Origin: Choristoneura fumiferana
Taxonomy: Eukaryota > Arthropoda > Insecta > Lepidoptera > Tortricidae
NCBI RefSeq assembly: GCF_025370935.1
Contig: NC_133472.1
Span: forward strand, 37,466,884 to 37,530,883
Length of the DNA stretch: 64,000 nt
Reading direction: 5' to 3'
Numbering within the stretch: the first letter of the stretch is position 1; each line of letters starts with the position of its first letter. The notes under the pieces were generated by a model, which saw only the letters and a list, made by a program, of their open reading frames with translations, searched no databases and was not told the origin of the DNA. A program made the translations under genes and the position numbers. Shown piece by piece: positions 10,971 through 22,693 of the stretch.

Positions 10971-13900
10971 ATACTAATTCTATTTTTTTTTTAATTGGTA
11001 GACAGCTTATAAACACTTCCTGTTGGATAGAAAACAATGCAAAAATCCTTCAACTGAACAACCGGAGTCCAAAATTGGAATGAAGTACCTAGGTAAAAAT
11101 AATATTATTTCTACAAAAAAAATAGCAATATATATATTTTTTTTTCAATACAAATAACTGTATAGATTTAGTTATCACTTAACTGAAGTCAGAAGTGAAG
11201 TTTCTCAATATGTATGTATGTCTGTATGTAAACTTTTTATTGTACAAAAGAAAATAAACAAAACACAATTGACAAACTTTGAGATACTTGTACAAAGGCG
11301 GACTTATCCCTTTAAGGGATCAATGTGTTCTTTACCTATATCATGGATCTGTAGGTAAATTAGTTTATTTCGCTGTTTAATTTTCTGCTCTGACCGTTTT
11401 CATTTAATTTCCTATCAGTGATTAATCCATGATCTATGAGCAATGTAGAGAAACATTGTCTCTTCTTTAGCTGACGCAAACGCATATAGGCGTTCAAAGT
11501 ACTACAAATTTATAATAGCAGCGCTGGGCAAAATTCACGACAGCGCAAAAATGAGTTGTCGGCATTGGTTGCGATAAAAGAGTAATAGGTTCCTCAGTGA
11601 AAACTTCTGTCTCGAGAAAGGTCAAGAGCGAATTTGTATTGTAATTATTAAAAAAAATATCGAAATACTTATTTACTAAAATACTACTATAATTGTAAAT
11701 TTTAGCTCACATATGCCTAATACAATGACTAGGTATGCTCAGAATAGCCATGCGCTCAAAGCGGTAACGGTCTCCGCTCCACGAGCCAGTGAGGCCAAGG
11801 AGTTATTATTTAAGAGTAATTATTTAATTAACACAGTGTCACGAAGCCTTACTCACTTAAGCGAGTTTAGGACAACAAGGAATTAAGTATGGGGCTAATG
11901 TTAACACGAACATACTCGGCTATTGTGGCGCCGGGACCCCCCGCGGCCATATTTACGTCCTTTATACCCAACTTTTGGCACACACACCCGAACTATGCCT
12001 GTTAACAATGTTACTTCTTACCCCTCGCTTTATGTCATTAGTTGCACGAATTCATATACGCATAATGTGTTTGTTTTCATAAGTCAACTTTTTTTTTCGT
12101 TACGCATTTAATCATTGTGGGAAAGTAATATTTTGACTCGTATTTTTTTATTTATTGCCGTAATACGATTATTACAGCGGACTATTGAAAAGAAGCGTTA
12201 GGAGAGCGTTATGTGCTAGTCGAAGCTTGTATTTTTACTCTACTTACTAAACGGTTGCAATAAAAAAACTGCAAGTTTCGTTTCCTAAAGCGGAGTATAT
12301 ACTGTTCACCAGAAAGTCATTGCCTTATTACTTTTATTAGATAAAGCAAACACACCGACATCAGATTACTAGCTTTATAAGCTCATTAACATTCATTCAC
12401 TCATTTAAACAGCCATACAAACAGTAAAAATAATTTCATCACGCTTTAAGTTGCATATAACTCTGGCGTGGAACGTCAAGGCATAGGCACTAAACTTGTA
12501 CGTTTAAATTCATAACTTTTAATTAACTGGAATGCTAACACAATTTAGAGGCTTTATAGTCGTATCAAATTTTCCGAAACGGACCGTTCAACGTCGTAAA
12601 ATGTGAGAATGATTACAAATTTTAAAACAAAGCATTGTAACGTGGAATTTAGTGTTCGGAGCAGCTGGTGTAGCGCTTAAGGGAAGCTTTAGGGCTCGTT
12701 CGGCGCTCGGAATGGCTCGTCGCAGCGGCTCCGTTTGCTCGAGTCGGTGTTAATTTGTCGCAACAAACGGAACAGATGTTGGCCCTGCTTCCGCCTCCGC
12801 CCGCTTACCATTCCAATGGTTCTCTCAATATACTACTCGTTTTAAACCACATGAGCTTTATAAGTCTATCTTGTTGTAATTATCGTTTGATTTCATAAGT
12901 TTGAAGATTTATTTTGTCACAGAAAATATACGGTGGCTCTTACTCCATTTCTGCTGTCACCTGCGTCTTGCTCTAATGCTTCTCTAACGCACTCCCAAGC
13001 TTTTTTTATATTGGATTACTTGAGTCCATTTTCTCGAGTTCCTGTAAATTGCCTTCACCAGTCTAACTGCCACTCTTAATACGCTGTCTGCTTTTAACCT
13101 CATCCGTACCATTTCCACAGTAACCAATACCCTACTTTTCTAAACAATTGCAACAATCTACATCAACATGCCTATTACATTGAAGACCCTGCATGAAAAT
13201 GTTAGAATAAACAAACTTGGTTTTGCCGCGAACTCTCAAATTATGCGGCAAAACAACGGTTTCCGACAAATAGACATCGTCAAACGCTGATTCCGTCGAC
13301 GCCATCACAGGACCGCGATCCGCCTCTAGCCGCCCACCACGCTTCGCGACAACAAAGAGTGAATTACGAAAACTGCCTCGTCGTCTAAATTTCCGACATT
13401 AATCCGTAGATCCTAAGGTTTGTTCAATGAAATAAGTTCTCGCTTTATAATTTAAGCACTCGCATTTACATTCGAACTAGATTTATCCCGCTGCCGACGG
13501 CGCGGCCAAAAATTTTAATAACTGAATAACTTTGCAACTTCGTCTCGTCAAATATAATAGCAAAGTTGAAAGTAATAAGACAAGATTTTATGCATAACAA
13601 GGGGGAGCCCTCCTAGAGGGGGTGAGGTTAAGACGGGGGAAGTAAGGGTAAGGGCGGGCTAGCACTTGTCGGCCTGCCTAGACAGAAATGAAACGTCAGG
13701 CCTTATGAAGACGAACAACTTCGCCTTAACAGATATAAATCTCATTTTCATCCGGCGAAGGCTTTTTTAATGCAGTTTAGGGTAATTTTAATTTATGTCG
13801 GGTAAGTAATTGGCGCAAACTTAGTCGGTTTGTTGGTATTTGTTCGGCCTTAGAGCATTGTTAGTAGATTAGCTGCGAAAGCGAAGAAGTATTTGAAAGC

Positions 13901-13989
13901 ATGTTACTTTCGTATGCGAGTATGTAGCGTGTAATATTTATATTCCATTCCTATTGCATTAATTAACAGTTTAGTAAATTGTTACGCCT
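10971..13989. other. Non-coding DNA with GC-richer islands
   Basis: No coding region is supported. The islands at about 12640-12830 and 13240-13520 are GC-richer, low in simple repeats and not similar to anything else in the window. They could be conserved non-coding elements. The remainder is AT-rich. Confidence 0.45.
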
Positions 13990-14322
13990 ATAACTGAAAA
14001 GAAAAAAGCCGTGGTGGCCTAGTGATTTGACCTATCGCCTCTCAAACAGAAGGTCGTGGGTTCAAACCCCGGCTCGCACCTCTGAGTTTTTTCATGTGCG
14101 GAATTACATTTGAAATTTACCACGCGCTTTGCGGTGAAGGAAAACATCGTGAGGAAACCTGCACTAACCTGCGAAGCAATTCAATGGTGCGTGTGAAGTT
14201 CCCAATCCGCACTGGGCCCGCGTGGGAACTATGGCCCAAGCCCTCTTGTTCTGAGAGGAGGCCTGTGCCCAGCAGTGGGACGTATATAGGCTGGGATTTT
14301 GATGATGATGATAACTGAAAAG
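13990..14322 (+). mobile_element. Complete tRNA-derived SINE with 12-bp target duplication
   Basis: The body is about 14002-14310. The tRNA-like head contains an A box (tggcctagtgatttgacc) and a B box (gtgggttcaaaccccg), the internal RNA polymerase III promoter elements. It is followed by a ~200-bp tRNA-unrelated body and a short (gat)n tail. The flanks are perfect direct repeats ATAACTGAAAAG at 13990-14001 and 14311-14322, the signature of target-primed reverse transcription. The head is not a functional tRNA gene because there is no matching cloverleaf 3' half. Diverged relatives lie at 9198 and 24821. Confidence 0.85.
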
Positions 14323-16074
14323 GTATTAGTACCTAACTCTTTAACATAGTACGAATACTACTACAGATTATTTAGTAGTCTGATACCTTGGAGCAAGTCC
14401 AATTGGATATCTACCCTACCTTTCAGATATTTAACCATTCACATTACGAGAGCACGATTAAAAATTTAAAAAAATGCGAACGTTGCTCGACATCTGTACC
14501 ACAGCAGTGCCGCGATTTACATACAACAAGGAAATATATTAAAAACCTGTCAACGCGATCTAAGACACGGCGGCGGCCGTCATCGACACCCGCGCCCGGT
14601 GATTAGGCACCCCCCCCTCGACAAGGAAAAAGGGCTACCCAGCAATAATTACTTTATATATAACTCCCTGTGAATAATTACCCCGGCATGGATCAATTAA
14701 AAGGAGACCCAGAATTAAAAACCCCTATTAATGAGCCGGCAAATTTTTATTTCGGCAATATCGAGAACCATTGTGCGGAGCGATGGGAGCGTTTTGAAAT
14801 CTGTTTAGGGACGTTAGACTAGATGCATTGTTTTTTTTTTAATTCAATTTAGCTAAAGGAAATGGTCATATCGTGACCAAGAACCGTTTACCAAATTGGG
14901 AGGTTTATGAATGACTGTTAATATAGCAATTTAGCCCACGTTAACATTTACTATGGAAATGGACCTGCTTTTCGCTTTAATCTATTTGTTGTGTATATGT
15001 ACGTCCATTTTACATTACAATAAGGTCTGCTTGTGTTATAAGCATCATGAAAAGGTAAAAAAATTGCAATCGAATTGTTTAAATCGTACTCTCCCGAATA
15101 CGCAATCTAGCAATTACCTGCCAATATAGTTTTGGTGTAACTAACAGACGCAATTAGTTTCATTACAAACAAATAATGTAAAAAATAATCATCTTAGTCA
15201 AGATCACGAGTCTCGTTAGTAATTGACATAATTCCAATGCCCGTGTTTTCCAATAGATACATTCATCAACAGCTTTTTGCGAGTACACAGAAAAAAACTT
15301 AGTATATTGAAACGGTACGAGGAAAGGACCGGTTTGTCATAGTTTCTCTCACAAGTCGTTAAATGTTTTTTCCACTTCCTACTCAAAGCGTTGTATCGAC
15401 TTAACATATGGCGAACTAAATTATGTTACCTACGTCTAAGCGACAGCAAAATAAAAATGTCCAAACATTTGTATACATTAAATAAATTTATCATCCCGTT
15501 TCATTTATACGGTCGTCAGTGAAAAGGAAGCTGCTGCGCGCACATGGGGAGTCGTCAAATCCCAAATGCATTATTTTTTCATGATAACCTCGCGTTCGCT
15601 AATACGAGATAGAGGTACTCGTATCATCGGATGAATGTTCGCGCCGCGTGAAATCACTACTTTTGTGACGAAAGAAGCCGTTGGAGCGGCGTGGGACGTT
15701 GCTAACACGTGTATGTGGGTCCCTGCACGTGACGATACCTGTCAAAATATGACGAGTCTCATTCAAGTACAGATGTTGCTATTGTCGTCGCGATAATCTA
15801 ATTCGGAGTCGTGGAGCGTGAAAGTGTTGCGATTAACACATTTTCGCAACGAATTATTGGGAGGCTGTCAGTCGGTTTGCGTAAGCTGTGACAGGAGATT
15901 GGCAGGATGGGGTGCGAGCTTAGGGCAGGCGACCTTAGCGGCTGCTAGATTCCGCGCATGGATCCAACAGATAGCAATATCGCATCGCTGACGATATTGA
16001 CTGTTGTCTATTCATTGTTCCCTCTGTGATTTTGATCCGCGCTGTATAGGATTTCGATGGACGTACTAAATTGG
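14323..16074. other. Non-coding DNA with GC-richer islands
   Basis: No gene or repeat is recognised. About 14560-14800 and 15540-15990 are GC-richer and non-repetitive, and so are possible regulatory DNA. A run of eight C lies near 14611. Confidence 0.4.
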
Positions 16075-16076
16075 TA

Positions 16077-16210
16077 CGGTCAGCATCAAAAGTAGCTGGT
16101 TACTTTTTTACTTTGTCACATTAAGACATTTGTCAATCTTGTATGGCGCTAAGTACGTTGCTGTAAAACGACAAAGTACAAAAGTAACCAGCTACTTTTG
16201 ATGCTGACTG
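16077..16210. mobile_element. Fold-back MITE with TA target duplication
   Basis: Two long inverted arms, each beginning at the outside with c(g/a)gtcagcatcaaaagtag and continuing through ctggttac into an actttgtc motif, enclose about 50 bp. TA dinucleotides at 16075-16076 and 16211-16212 flank it, as in Tc1/mariner-type insertions. I found one mismatch in the outer 27 bp of the arms. No transposase is present. Confidence 0.75.
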
Positions 16211-16212
16211 TA

Positions 16213-16678
16213 CGTGGCTATTGCTACAAATATGCACCTTTAAATTGCATACATAAATGTTTGAGTACATTTGTTGGATGTTCAAAGAGCGACATACTTT
16301 TTTTTGTTTAAAAGACGTGACGCAAACGCAACCTTGACTGAAACTTTCTGGTGAAAAATCTATGATATCGATACACCTACGATGTTTCTTCGGAGTTGCC
16401 CATACACTGGACGAAAAAGTATACTATTTTTTAAATAAAAATAACTTAGGTACTTTGCCTCTTAGATGGTGTTTTCTTTTTATAGTTAGGTATATTTATG
16501 TAGTTTTTATTAATTTTATTTCCTATCATAATATTATTGTATCTTAATTACCGGTTAAATAATTTAACCTATGTGTCTTTTATGCTTTGAAAAATGTACA
16601 TAAAGTTGTGAAGCTGATTCCAAAAGTATTATTTTCACTTGATGGCAAATAAATTTTGAAAGTTATTTTTATTTTTGA
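16213..16678. other. AT-rich non-coding DNA
   Basis: Nothing recognisable apart from simple AT-rich sequence. Confidence 0.55.
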
Positions 16679-16851
16679 CTAGCTGTTGCCCGCGGCTTCG
16701 CCCCCGTTGGTTTTTTTCTGTATTTTTTCCCATAAAAACCTTTTCCTGACAGTAATGAACACAACAAAAAAAGAATTAGCGAAATCGGACCAGTCGTTCC
16801 CGAGTTTTGCGCTTAGCAACACATTTTACGATTCATTTTTATTTATATAGA
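16679..16851 (-). mobile_element. Short non-autonomous Helitron
   Basis: Read on the minus strand it starts TCTATATAAATAAAAATG and ends with a hairpin (gggcgaagccgcggg core) followed by CTAG. The flanking bases are A on the 5' side and T on the 3' side, matching the A^T insertion preference of Helitrons, which make no target duplication. At 173 bp it is much shorter than the related elements and encodes nothing. Confidence 0.7.
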
Positions 16852-17589
16852 TTTTCTGTTAGGTGTACCTAAACTTTCTTTTCCTTGAGCATAATTTTCT
16901 ACTGATAAATACTTAAATACAAACGATAGAGATATGCAATAAAAATAGAGAACCCTCGATTATTGTAGCAAAATAAATATAAAAGATTTAACAGAGAATA
17001 CGCTCGCAGCCAAAATCTAATTTAAACCACGCGGCAAATCACCAATTGAACGCAGACAGCGACAACACTTGTCTTGCGTCGAGAACACATTTGGTTCAGA
17101 TGTCTCTCCCCGATACATTTGTAAAATAGAGATACGGCTACTTAGTAAAATTAGGGGGTGGGGGCGAAGTGTCACACAAAAGTTATTTAGATGTTTACGC
17201 GTGCATCGTTGCATAAAATAAGCAAGGAATGCTCGCGGGGGGCCAGCACAATGGGTGCACCCGGCCACCCCGCTCGATTCTGCGCTATATTGGCAATCAT
17301 AGCCGTCGACATTATAGTATTTGTTCTATTGAATGTTAGTTCATTTGATGGCTTGCGGTCGAAGTTGGCCCTATGAATAACAGATTGGTTTTTATTAGGA
17401 ACGTTACAAGCAGACGGTCATGCGGGGAAGCTCAACGGTTTTGCAGTTTTAAAGAATTTGTCCACTGTTGTGTAATTTCATAGTCCTGTCTAAACTAACT
17501 GCACAGAAAACTAGAAACCACCTAGTCTGGCTCCATGCTAGACTTAGGCGTAGGAAGAGTATTGCTGACTGTCCTTTTCTTAAACTGTA
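16852..17589. other. Non-coding DNA
   Basis: No coding region is supported. The overlapping frames around 17017-17376 on both strands share a moderately GC-rich patch and resemble nothing known. Confidence 0.5.
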
Positions 17590-17837
17590 AATAAAATAAA
17601 ATAAATATATCATGGGACACTTGACACCAATTAACCTAGTCTCAAACTAGCAAAGTTAGCATAGTAGTAGCAAAGCTTGTACTATGGACACTAGGCAACG
17701 GATAAGCATACTTATATATATAAATATATATTAAACATCCAAGACCCGAGAACAAGCATTCGTATTATTTATACAAATATCTGCCCCGGCTAGGAATCGA
17801 ACCCTCAAGCTTCAAACTACAATTCGGTCCGATCACT
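17590..17837 (-). mobile_element. tRNA-headed SINE (family 2), diverged copy
   Basis: On the minus strand there is a damaged tRNA-like head followed by a body containing gttctcgggtcttggatgtt and a tail near 'caagtgtcccatgat' plus AT-rich repeats. The same body is found at 20895-21154 and 39876-40122 in the same orientation. In this copy the head is diverged and the A box is hard to see. Confidence 0.7.
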
Positions 17838-20158
17838 AGATGCGGGAGAAATTTGATTTGCTATTTTTGAAGATGTGTCATTAAATAACTGCTTGTAAAC
17901 ATTTGTATCTATGTGATATTAATTGAGGTAAATAAGCAATGATATTTGTTATACTTTTCAGATTTAGAGGAATTGACTTGCGGTAGATACCTATTGTTTT
18001 ATTTTAAACGAGCGCAAATAATTCCTGTTTTGCTTCTGTTAGGATACTTATACTTATTTGGTAGAAACGGATTGAGATAGCAAAGAAATCAAATTACAAT
18101 TTAATGGTGTTACATACGGTGAAGCGCCGTGTGAAGCGAGACGAGGTTAGAGGTGACAAGGCTGGGGGAGGTGATGCTGCGACGACGATCTAATGCCGAG
18201 ATAATGCCTCGACAGGAGAGTTAATTGCAAGCAGTGCACCACACTCAGGCGTCAGGGGCCGCTCTCCCCCGGGACCCGCTCTCACGCATCCCCCTCAAAC
18301 GACCTCTTAATCATTCACTCCATCTGCGACGAAGCTAAAATACGCATGAAATTTATATGACCCACTCCAAAAAAATCGCACTACCTTTACCCAATTGCTG
18401 GGACAATAGCTGCGCCACCAACGCAGACCCGGCAACCCCGCAGCGCGATTTATGAATAGAATAATGCGAGCCAACACAAAACGCTCGCTGGCATCATCAA
18501 TCAATGTACTTCGAAATGTTTCATTAGTAAACATTAAGATGTTTGCTTACATGTCCGAATGTTGTCCGACGTAATATGCCCGAGTTCCGTGAAATGAGGT
18601 ATGAAGTAAAATATTGTCGGTGAAGACGTATGGAGGACAATGTGGGGACGTAAATAATCGCGAGTCGCTCCGCAGCGCGGTAGGTGTCGGTCACTGCACC
18701 GTGAGACCTTAATGCTTGAGATATGTTTGTATGATAGCGCTTTTCATCAGCGCCGTAAGGCCCGAAGTCGGTTGCTCGGTCAACAATATGACATATGGAT
18801 TGCGAATGTGCACCCACTCTCTGGACGCAGGTAAAGCCGCCAACTGACCGTTGTCTGGCGACAGAGACATCCACTTGAAATTTGATCTCGATTGTATTGG
18901 ATAATGTTTAAATAGTCCATAAATCTAGCGATTGACAAAAGTATTGTAGTCGCGTTTGAATAACATTTAGATCTCACTCTGACTCGTGTTTTTTTTAAAG
19001 AAAACGATTAAGTACATTGAATAATGGTGTATTGCTGTTTATTTATTTTATTTGTTAACATTTGGTTACACTTTTACGTATATTTATTTATACTTTTCTA
19101 AACCCAGTATCTAATAGATATTTTCGATATATATTATCTAAAATTAGTAAAAATCGAGGATGCAAGTCCTACATTCAAAAGCTACGTCATACTTATAAAC
19201 AGCAAAAGACAAGGTTTAACATGAACAAATAAGGAACGTTTTGGTTCCACTGCGTAAACGCCTACCGGTAAAAGAAAGGAGCAGCGAGTCACGTAGTTTC
19301 TTGCCAAGCGTAAATTTATAGGCGCTTACGCAAAACACAACACATTACTGTTTAATGATTAATTCCATTGTTGTCTTTGAAAAAACTGAATCAAAACAAT
19401 GTGGATTAACACCAATTTGAAAACATTTGATACACGAAAATAAAAAACAAAAGTTCCTTAGAGTTTACGACGCGGTACCATAAAATGGTGGAGGGACTGA
19501 CCGTGTGGACTAAAACAGAGGAAAAAAAGAAAACAAGCTTTTTGCATAACCATTGCGGCCGGAAATAGCGCGACCGCGATCTGAGTTTTAAACTTAGGCT
19601 TTAAATTTTGTTGGTAGAGATATGTACCTACATATAGATTGATTCACAAGAACTGACGCGAGTAGAATGAACGAAACTAATGTTACATGTCTTGGTGTGT
19701 GTGTCATCCCTGTCCAGATATTATGAGCTGTAAACAACTGTATTAAATTGTAGTACATACACAGTTTAAGTTTTGCAATTCTCATAATAACAATCTTAAC
19801 GCACTGTAATACGAACGCAGCTTTATCTGCTATTAATCAGAGATAAATCCTAAAAGACTTGTGCGCCGTACAGGTGCCTAACAGGCCTCCGTTCACAGGA
19901 TAGGGCCAAATGACGAAAACTGTTGTTGGAACATTCACTTCCGGGTCGTTGGCTAATGCAGTCTTAATTTATGTCCGTTTTGTGTATCTAAGTACTTAGG
20001 TACTTTATGTAGTTTAGAAAATTATTCAGGATGGTTGGTCAAGATAAACTACAAGTCAAGTGCTTGCCCAGGTATGTGATGAGCAGTAATTATTTTTCAA
20101 AAGGTTTTTTCCGCTTTACCTGTAGTCTGGTCAAGATTGATCTCTTTTAATTGCTAAA
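17838..20158. other. Non-coding DNA with candidate regulatory island
   Basis: No gene is recognised. The stretch 18110-18800 is GC-richer and non-repetitive, and is open on the minus strand in pieces of up to 116 codons without resemblance to known proteins. I regard those frames as chance. Conserved non-coding DNA is possible. Confidence 0.4.
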
Positions 20159-20319
20159 TGGCTTATTACACTTGACTAAATTTAGGATTCTAAATGATTT
20201 AAAATCCTAATTCAAGAAAGTGTAATAGCGTTTAGCCAAGTACTAAACGCGATTACACATTCCTAAATTAGGATTCTAAATTATTTATGATCCTAAATTT
20301 AGTCTAGTGTAATAAGCCC
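20159..20319. mobile_element. Fold-back MITE
   Basis: The ends are inverted copies of ggcttattacac followed by (t/a)(g/a)actaaatttaggat. Further inverted aggattctaaat units lie inside, so the whole segment can fold back on itself. No coding capacity is present. The target duplication is not clear. Confidence 0.65.
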
Positions 20320-20894
20320 TTAAAAAAACTGAAGTACGTCAGTTTCAATTTGGTTTACAAACTGATACTACTGAGAAAAAAAATTAGAAGTATGTAAGAA
20401 GAAGCAAGTAAGCAAGTAAAGTATATATGTACAGTCGAGCAAATTGAACCATGCTACCTACTAATATCATTTTGGTATCTAATACTTGTCAAGAAAATTA
20501 TAGTTAAATTGATTATTAAAAGCCTCCACTCTAATACATACATCAGTTTGACCGACTATACATAGTTTTATATAAGAACCTGAAAAACGCTTCGTGGCAA
20601 AACACAAAACACGTATATTTAATTAAAGGTTCATTATTAATCTCCAGTTTATAATGTTTTAATAATAACAAATATCATATGCGGTTGTTTTAGTGATAGT
20701 GGGACCCAGGCTATGATCGATGACTGGTGAGGCAAGGACACCCACACTAAAGATGGGCCCTCGGTGTAGTTTCCTGGAAGCGCCGGGGCAAAAAACTGGT
20801 GCACTGAGTCATGTTAACCTTCGTGATTATACGTGTGATTCTTGTCCTATTATGCGCTTGTTTTTGTTCAATTTAACGGTTTTTTTTTGTTGTC
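20320..20894. other. AT-rich non-coding DNA
   Basis: No gene or repeat is recognised with confidence. A short open frame at 20720-20902 has no family resemblance. Confidence 0.5.
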
Positions 20895-21154
20895 TTAATT
20901 AAATAATAAATAAAATATCATGGGACACTTGACACCAATTGACCTAGTCCCAAATTAAGCAAAGCTTGTACTATGGATACTAGGCAACGGATAAACATAC
21001 TTATATATAAATACATACTTAAATACATATTAAATATCCAAGACCCGAGAACAAACATTCGTGTTATTCACACAAATATCTGTTCCGGCTGGGATTCGAA
21101 CCCAGGACCTCAAGCTTCGTAGTCAGGTTCTCTAACCACTTAGCCATCCGGTCG
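20895..21154 (-). mobile_element. tRNA-headed SINE (family 2), well preserved
   Basis: On the minus strand the head reads gaccggatggctaagtggtt (A box) and, about 40 bp on, gggttcgaatcccagccgg (B box). The family body and an AT-rich ttatttaatt-type tail follow. This is the best-preserved of the three copies in the window (others at 17590 and 39876). The head is tRNA-like but not a complete tRNA gene. Confidence 0.8.
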
Positions 21155-22138
21155 TCAATTTTCTTTAGCATTTAATGTTCTCACTTTTTAGCCATTGACC
21201 CCGGGAAAAGCACACATTTTTTCATGTTTTCATTGGTTTTAGAAGATTACCTATGCATACCGTGCCTGTTTAACGATGAATGTAATCCTTTTTGAACCAT
21301 GCAATCTCTGAAATCATTCTTCTTTTCAGCAGTTGAATTCGTTACAGATTGCGCTAGGAAAATAAATATAAGTATTCTTTCTTAGCCATATGCGCGGTCG
21401 CGTTCTTAACTCATGATGAACTGAACTCATTGAGCGTTCTGAACTCATGAGACATATTCTTGTTATATTGTTAGTTAGTAGAACCAATACTAAAGGAGGC
21501 CGCAACTTCTTTTTACCCGACTGCAAGGAGTGGTATTTTGTTTCTCGCGTATCTTGTTAAATCATATTTTTGACGTTAACTACAAGAACATGCTAACAAT
21601 TTCTAATAAGTATAAAATTTTAAGCTTCTTTTCATCCTTACTACTAACTAAAAAACTTTCTAAAAAGGATAAAGATTCATACTTACTTATTTAGCAACCA
21701 CATATACACAATACGTGTAACATCAAATCATGATTATCCGGCCAGTTTCCACAAAGCATGCATGAGGCCGCTCTTAATGGGTCCCTTATATTTAGAGCGA
21801 CTTACCTAAGAGCTTCTGTTTGGTATGATACTTTTCTTACAAGATAAATCACAGTGAAAGTCTGTTGGAAAGCTTCGTCAAACATGTGACTCATGGCATA
21901 TTGGACTCCTCAGTAATGCTACTAGAAGTTTTTTAGAAGATTTTCCACAAAAACTCCTCAGGTTCAGGTTAGACTCTTTCTGATCGTGTAGAAATATTGC
22001 ATTAAGCGGATGGGGGTTTTTGTAAGTGGCAAGCAAAACATGAAACATCACAATGCACACCATAGGTGTAGGCAACACTACTCTTGAATTCTCGTAGACA
22101 TTAAGCCACTACTTGTAACGCTATGTTAGAGATAATTT
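21155..22138. other. Non-coding DNA
   Basis: No coding region or recognisable repeat. The short minus-strand frames have no family resemblance. Confidence 0.5.
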
Positions 22139-22527
22139 TTAGGGTTCCGTAGCCAAAGCGGCAAAAACAGAACCCTTATAGTTTCGTCATGTCTGTCTGT
22201 CTGTCCGTCCGCGGCTTTGCTCAGGGACTATCAATGCTAGAAAGCTGTAATTTTGCACGAATATATATGTAAACTATGCCGAAAAAATGGTACAATAAAA
22301 AATTCAAAAACAATTTTTTTAGAGTACCTCCCATAAACTTAGTGGGGGTGTTTTTTTTCTCGTCCAACCTTGTAGTGTGAGGTATCGTTGGATAGGTATT
22401 TTAAAACCATTAGGGGGTTGCTAAAACGATTATTCGATTCAGTGCTTTGTTTGCAAAATATTCAACTTTAAAGTGCAAATTTTCATTAAAGTCGAGTGTC
22501 CGACACGCTCTTGGCCGGTTTTTGATT
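22139..22527. mobile_element. Dispersed repeat 'agggttccgtagcc', internally deleted copy
   Basis: It begins ttagggttccgtagccaaag and ends gtccgacacgctcttggccg. The same ends bound the longer copies at 35425-36235 and 60258-61071. Compared with those, this copy lacks about 230 bp before its 3' end and also lacks the MITE inserted in them at 35700-35888. The family is widespread in Lepidoptera as I recall it. Its class is unclear. Confidence 0.65.
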
Positions 22528-22552
22528 TAGCTGTGGGTACTAAAGCGTTGTA

Positions 22553-22690
22553 CAGTCGCCATCAGATATTACGGAGCGGTCAGGATGATCAAAAATATTG
22601 GCACATGCATTCTATTACTAAGGTATTAAAGTTCAAGTATCGATATTTTTGATCACCTTATGGCCGCTCCGAAATATCTGATGGCGACTG
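22553..22690. mobile_element. MITE with TA target duplication
   Basis: Inverted termini cagtcgccatcagatatt / aatatctgatggcgactg, extending imperfectly through cggagcgg and gatcaaaaatat, enclose a 138-bp element. TA lies on both sides (22551-22552 and 22691-22692), in the manner of Tc1/mariner-type elements. It has no coding capacity. Confidence 0.8.
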
Positions 22691-22693
22691 TAC

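Noticed and set aside
10746..10977. Opposing frames around 10.75-10.98 kb
   Set aside because: Both lie inside a dispersed lepidopteran repeat.
14008..14075. tRNA gene
   Set aside because: It has A and B boxes but no complete cloverleaf, and it is continuous with a SINE body bounded by a target duplication. The same applies to 10.5, 17.8, 21.1, 25.0 and 40.1 kb.
18524..18874. 116-codon minus-strand frame in a GC-richer stretch
   Set aside because: No known motif. Overlapping frames on the same strand are equally plausible, and chance is likely.
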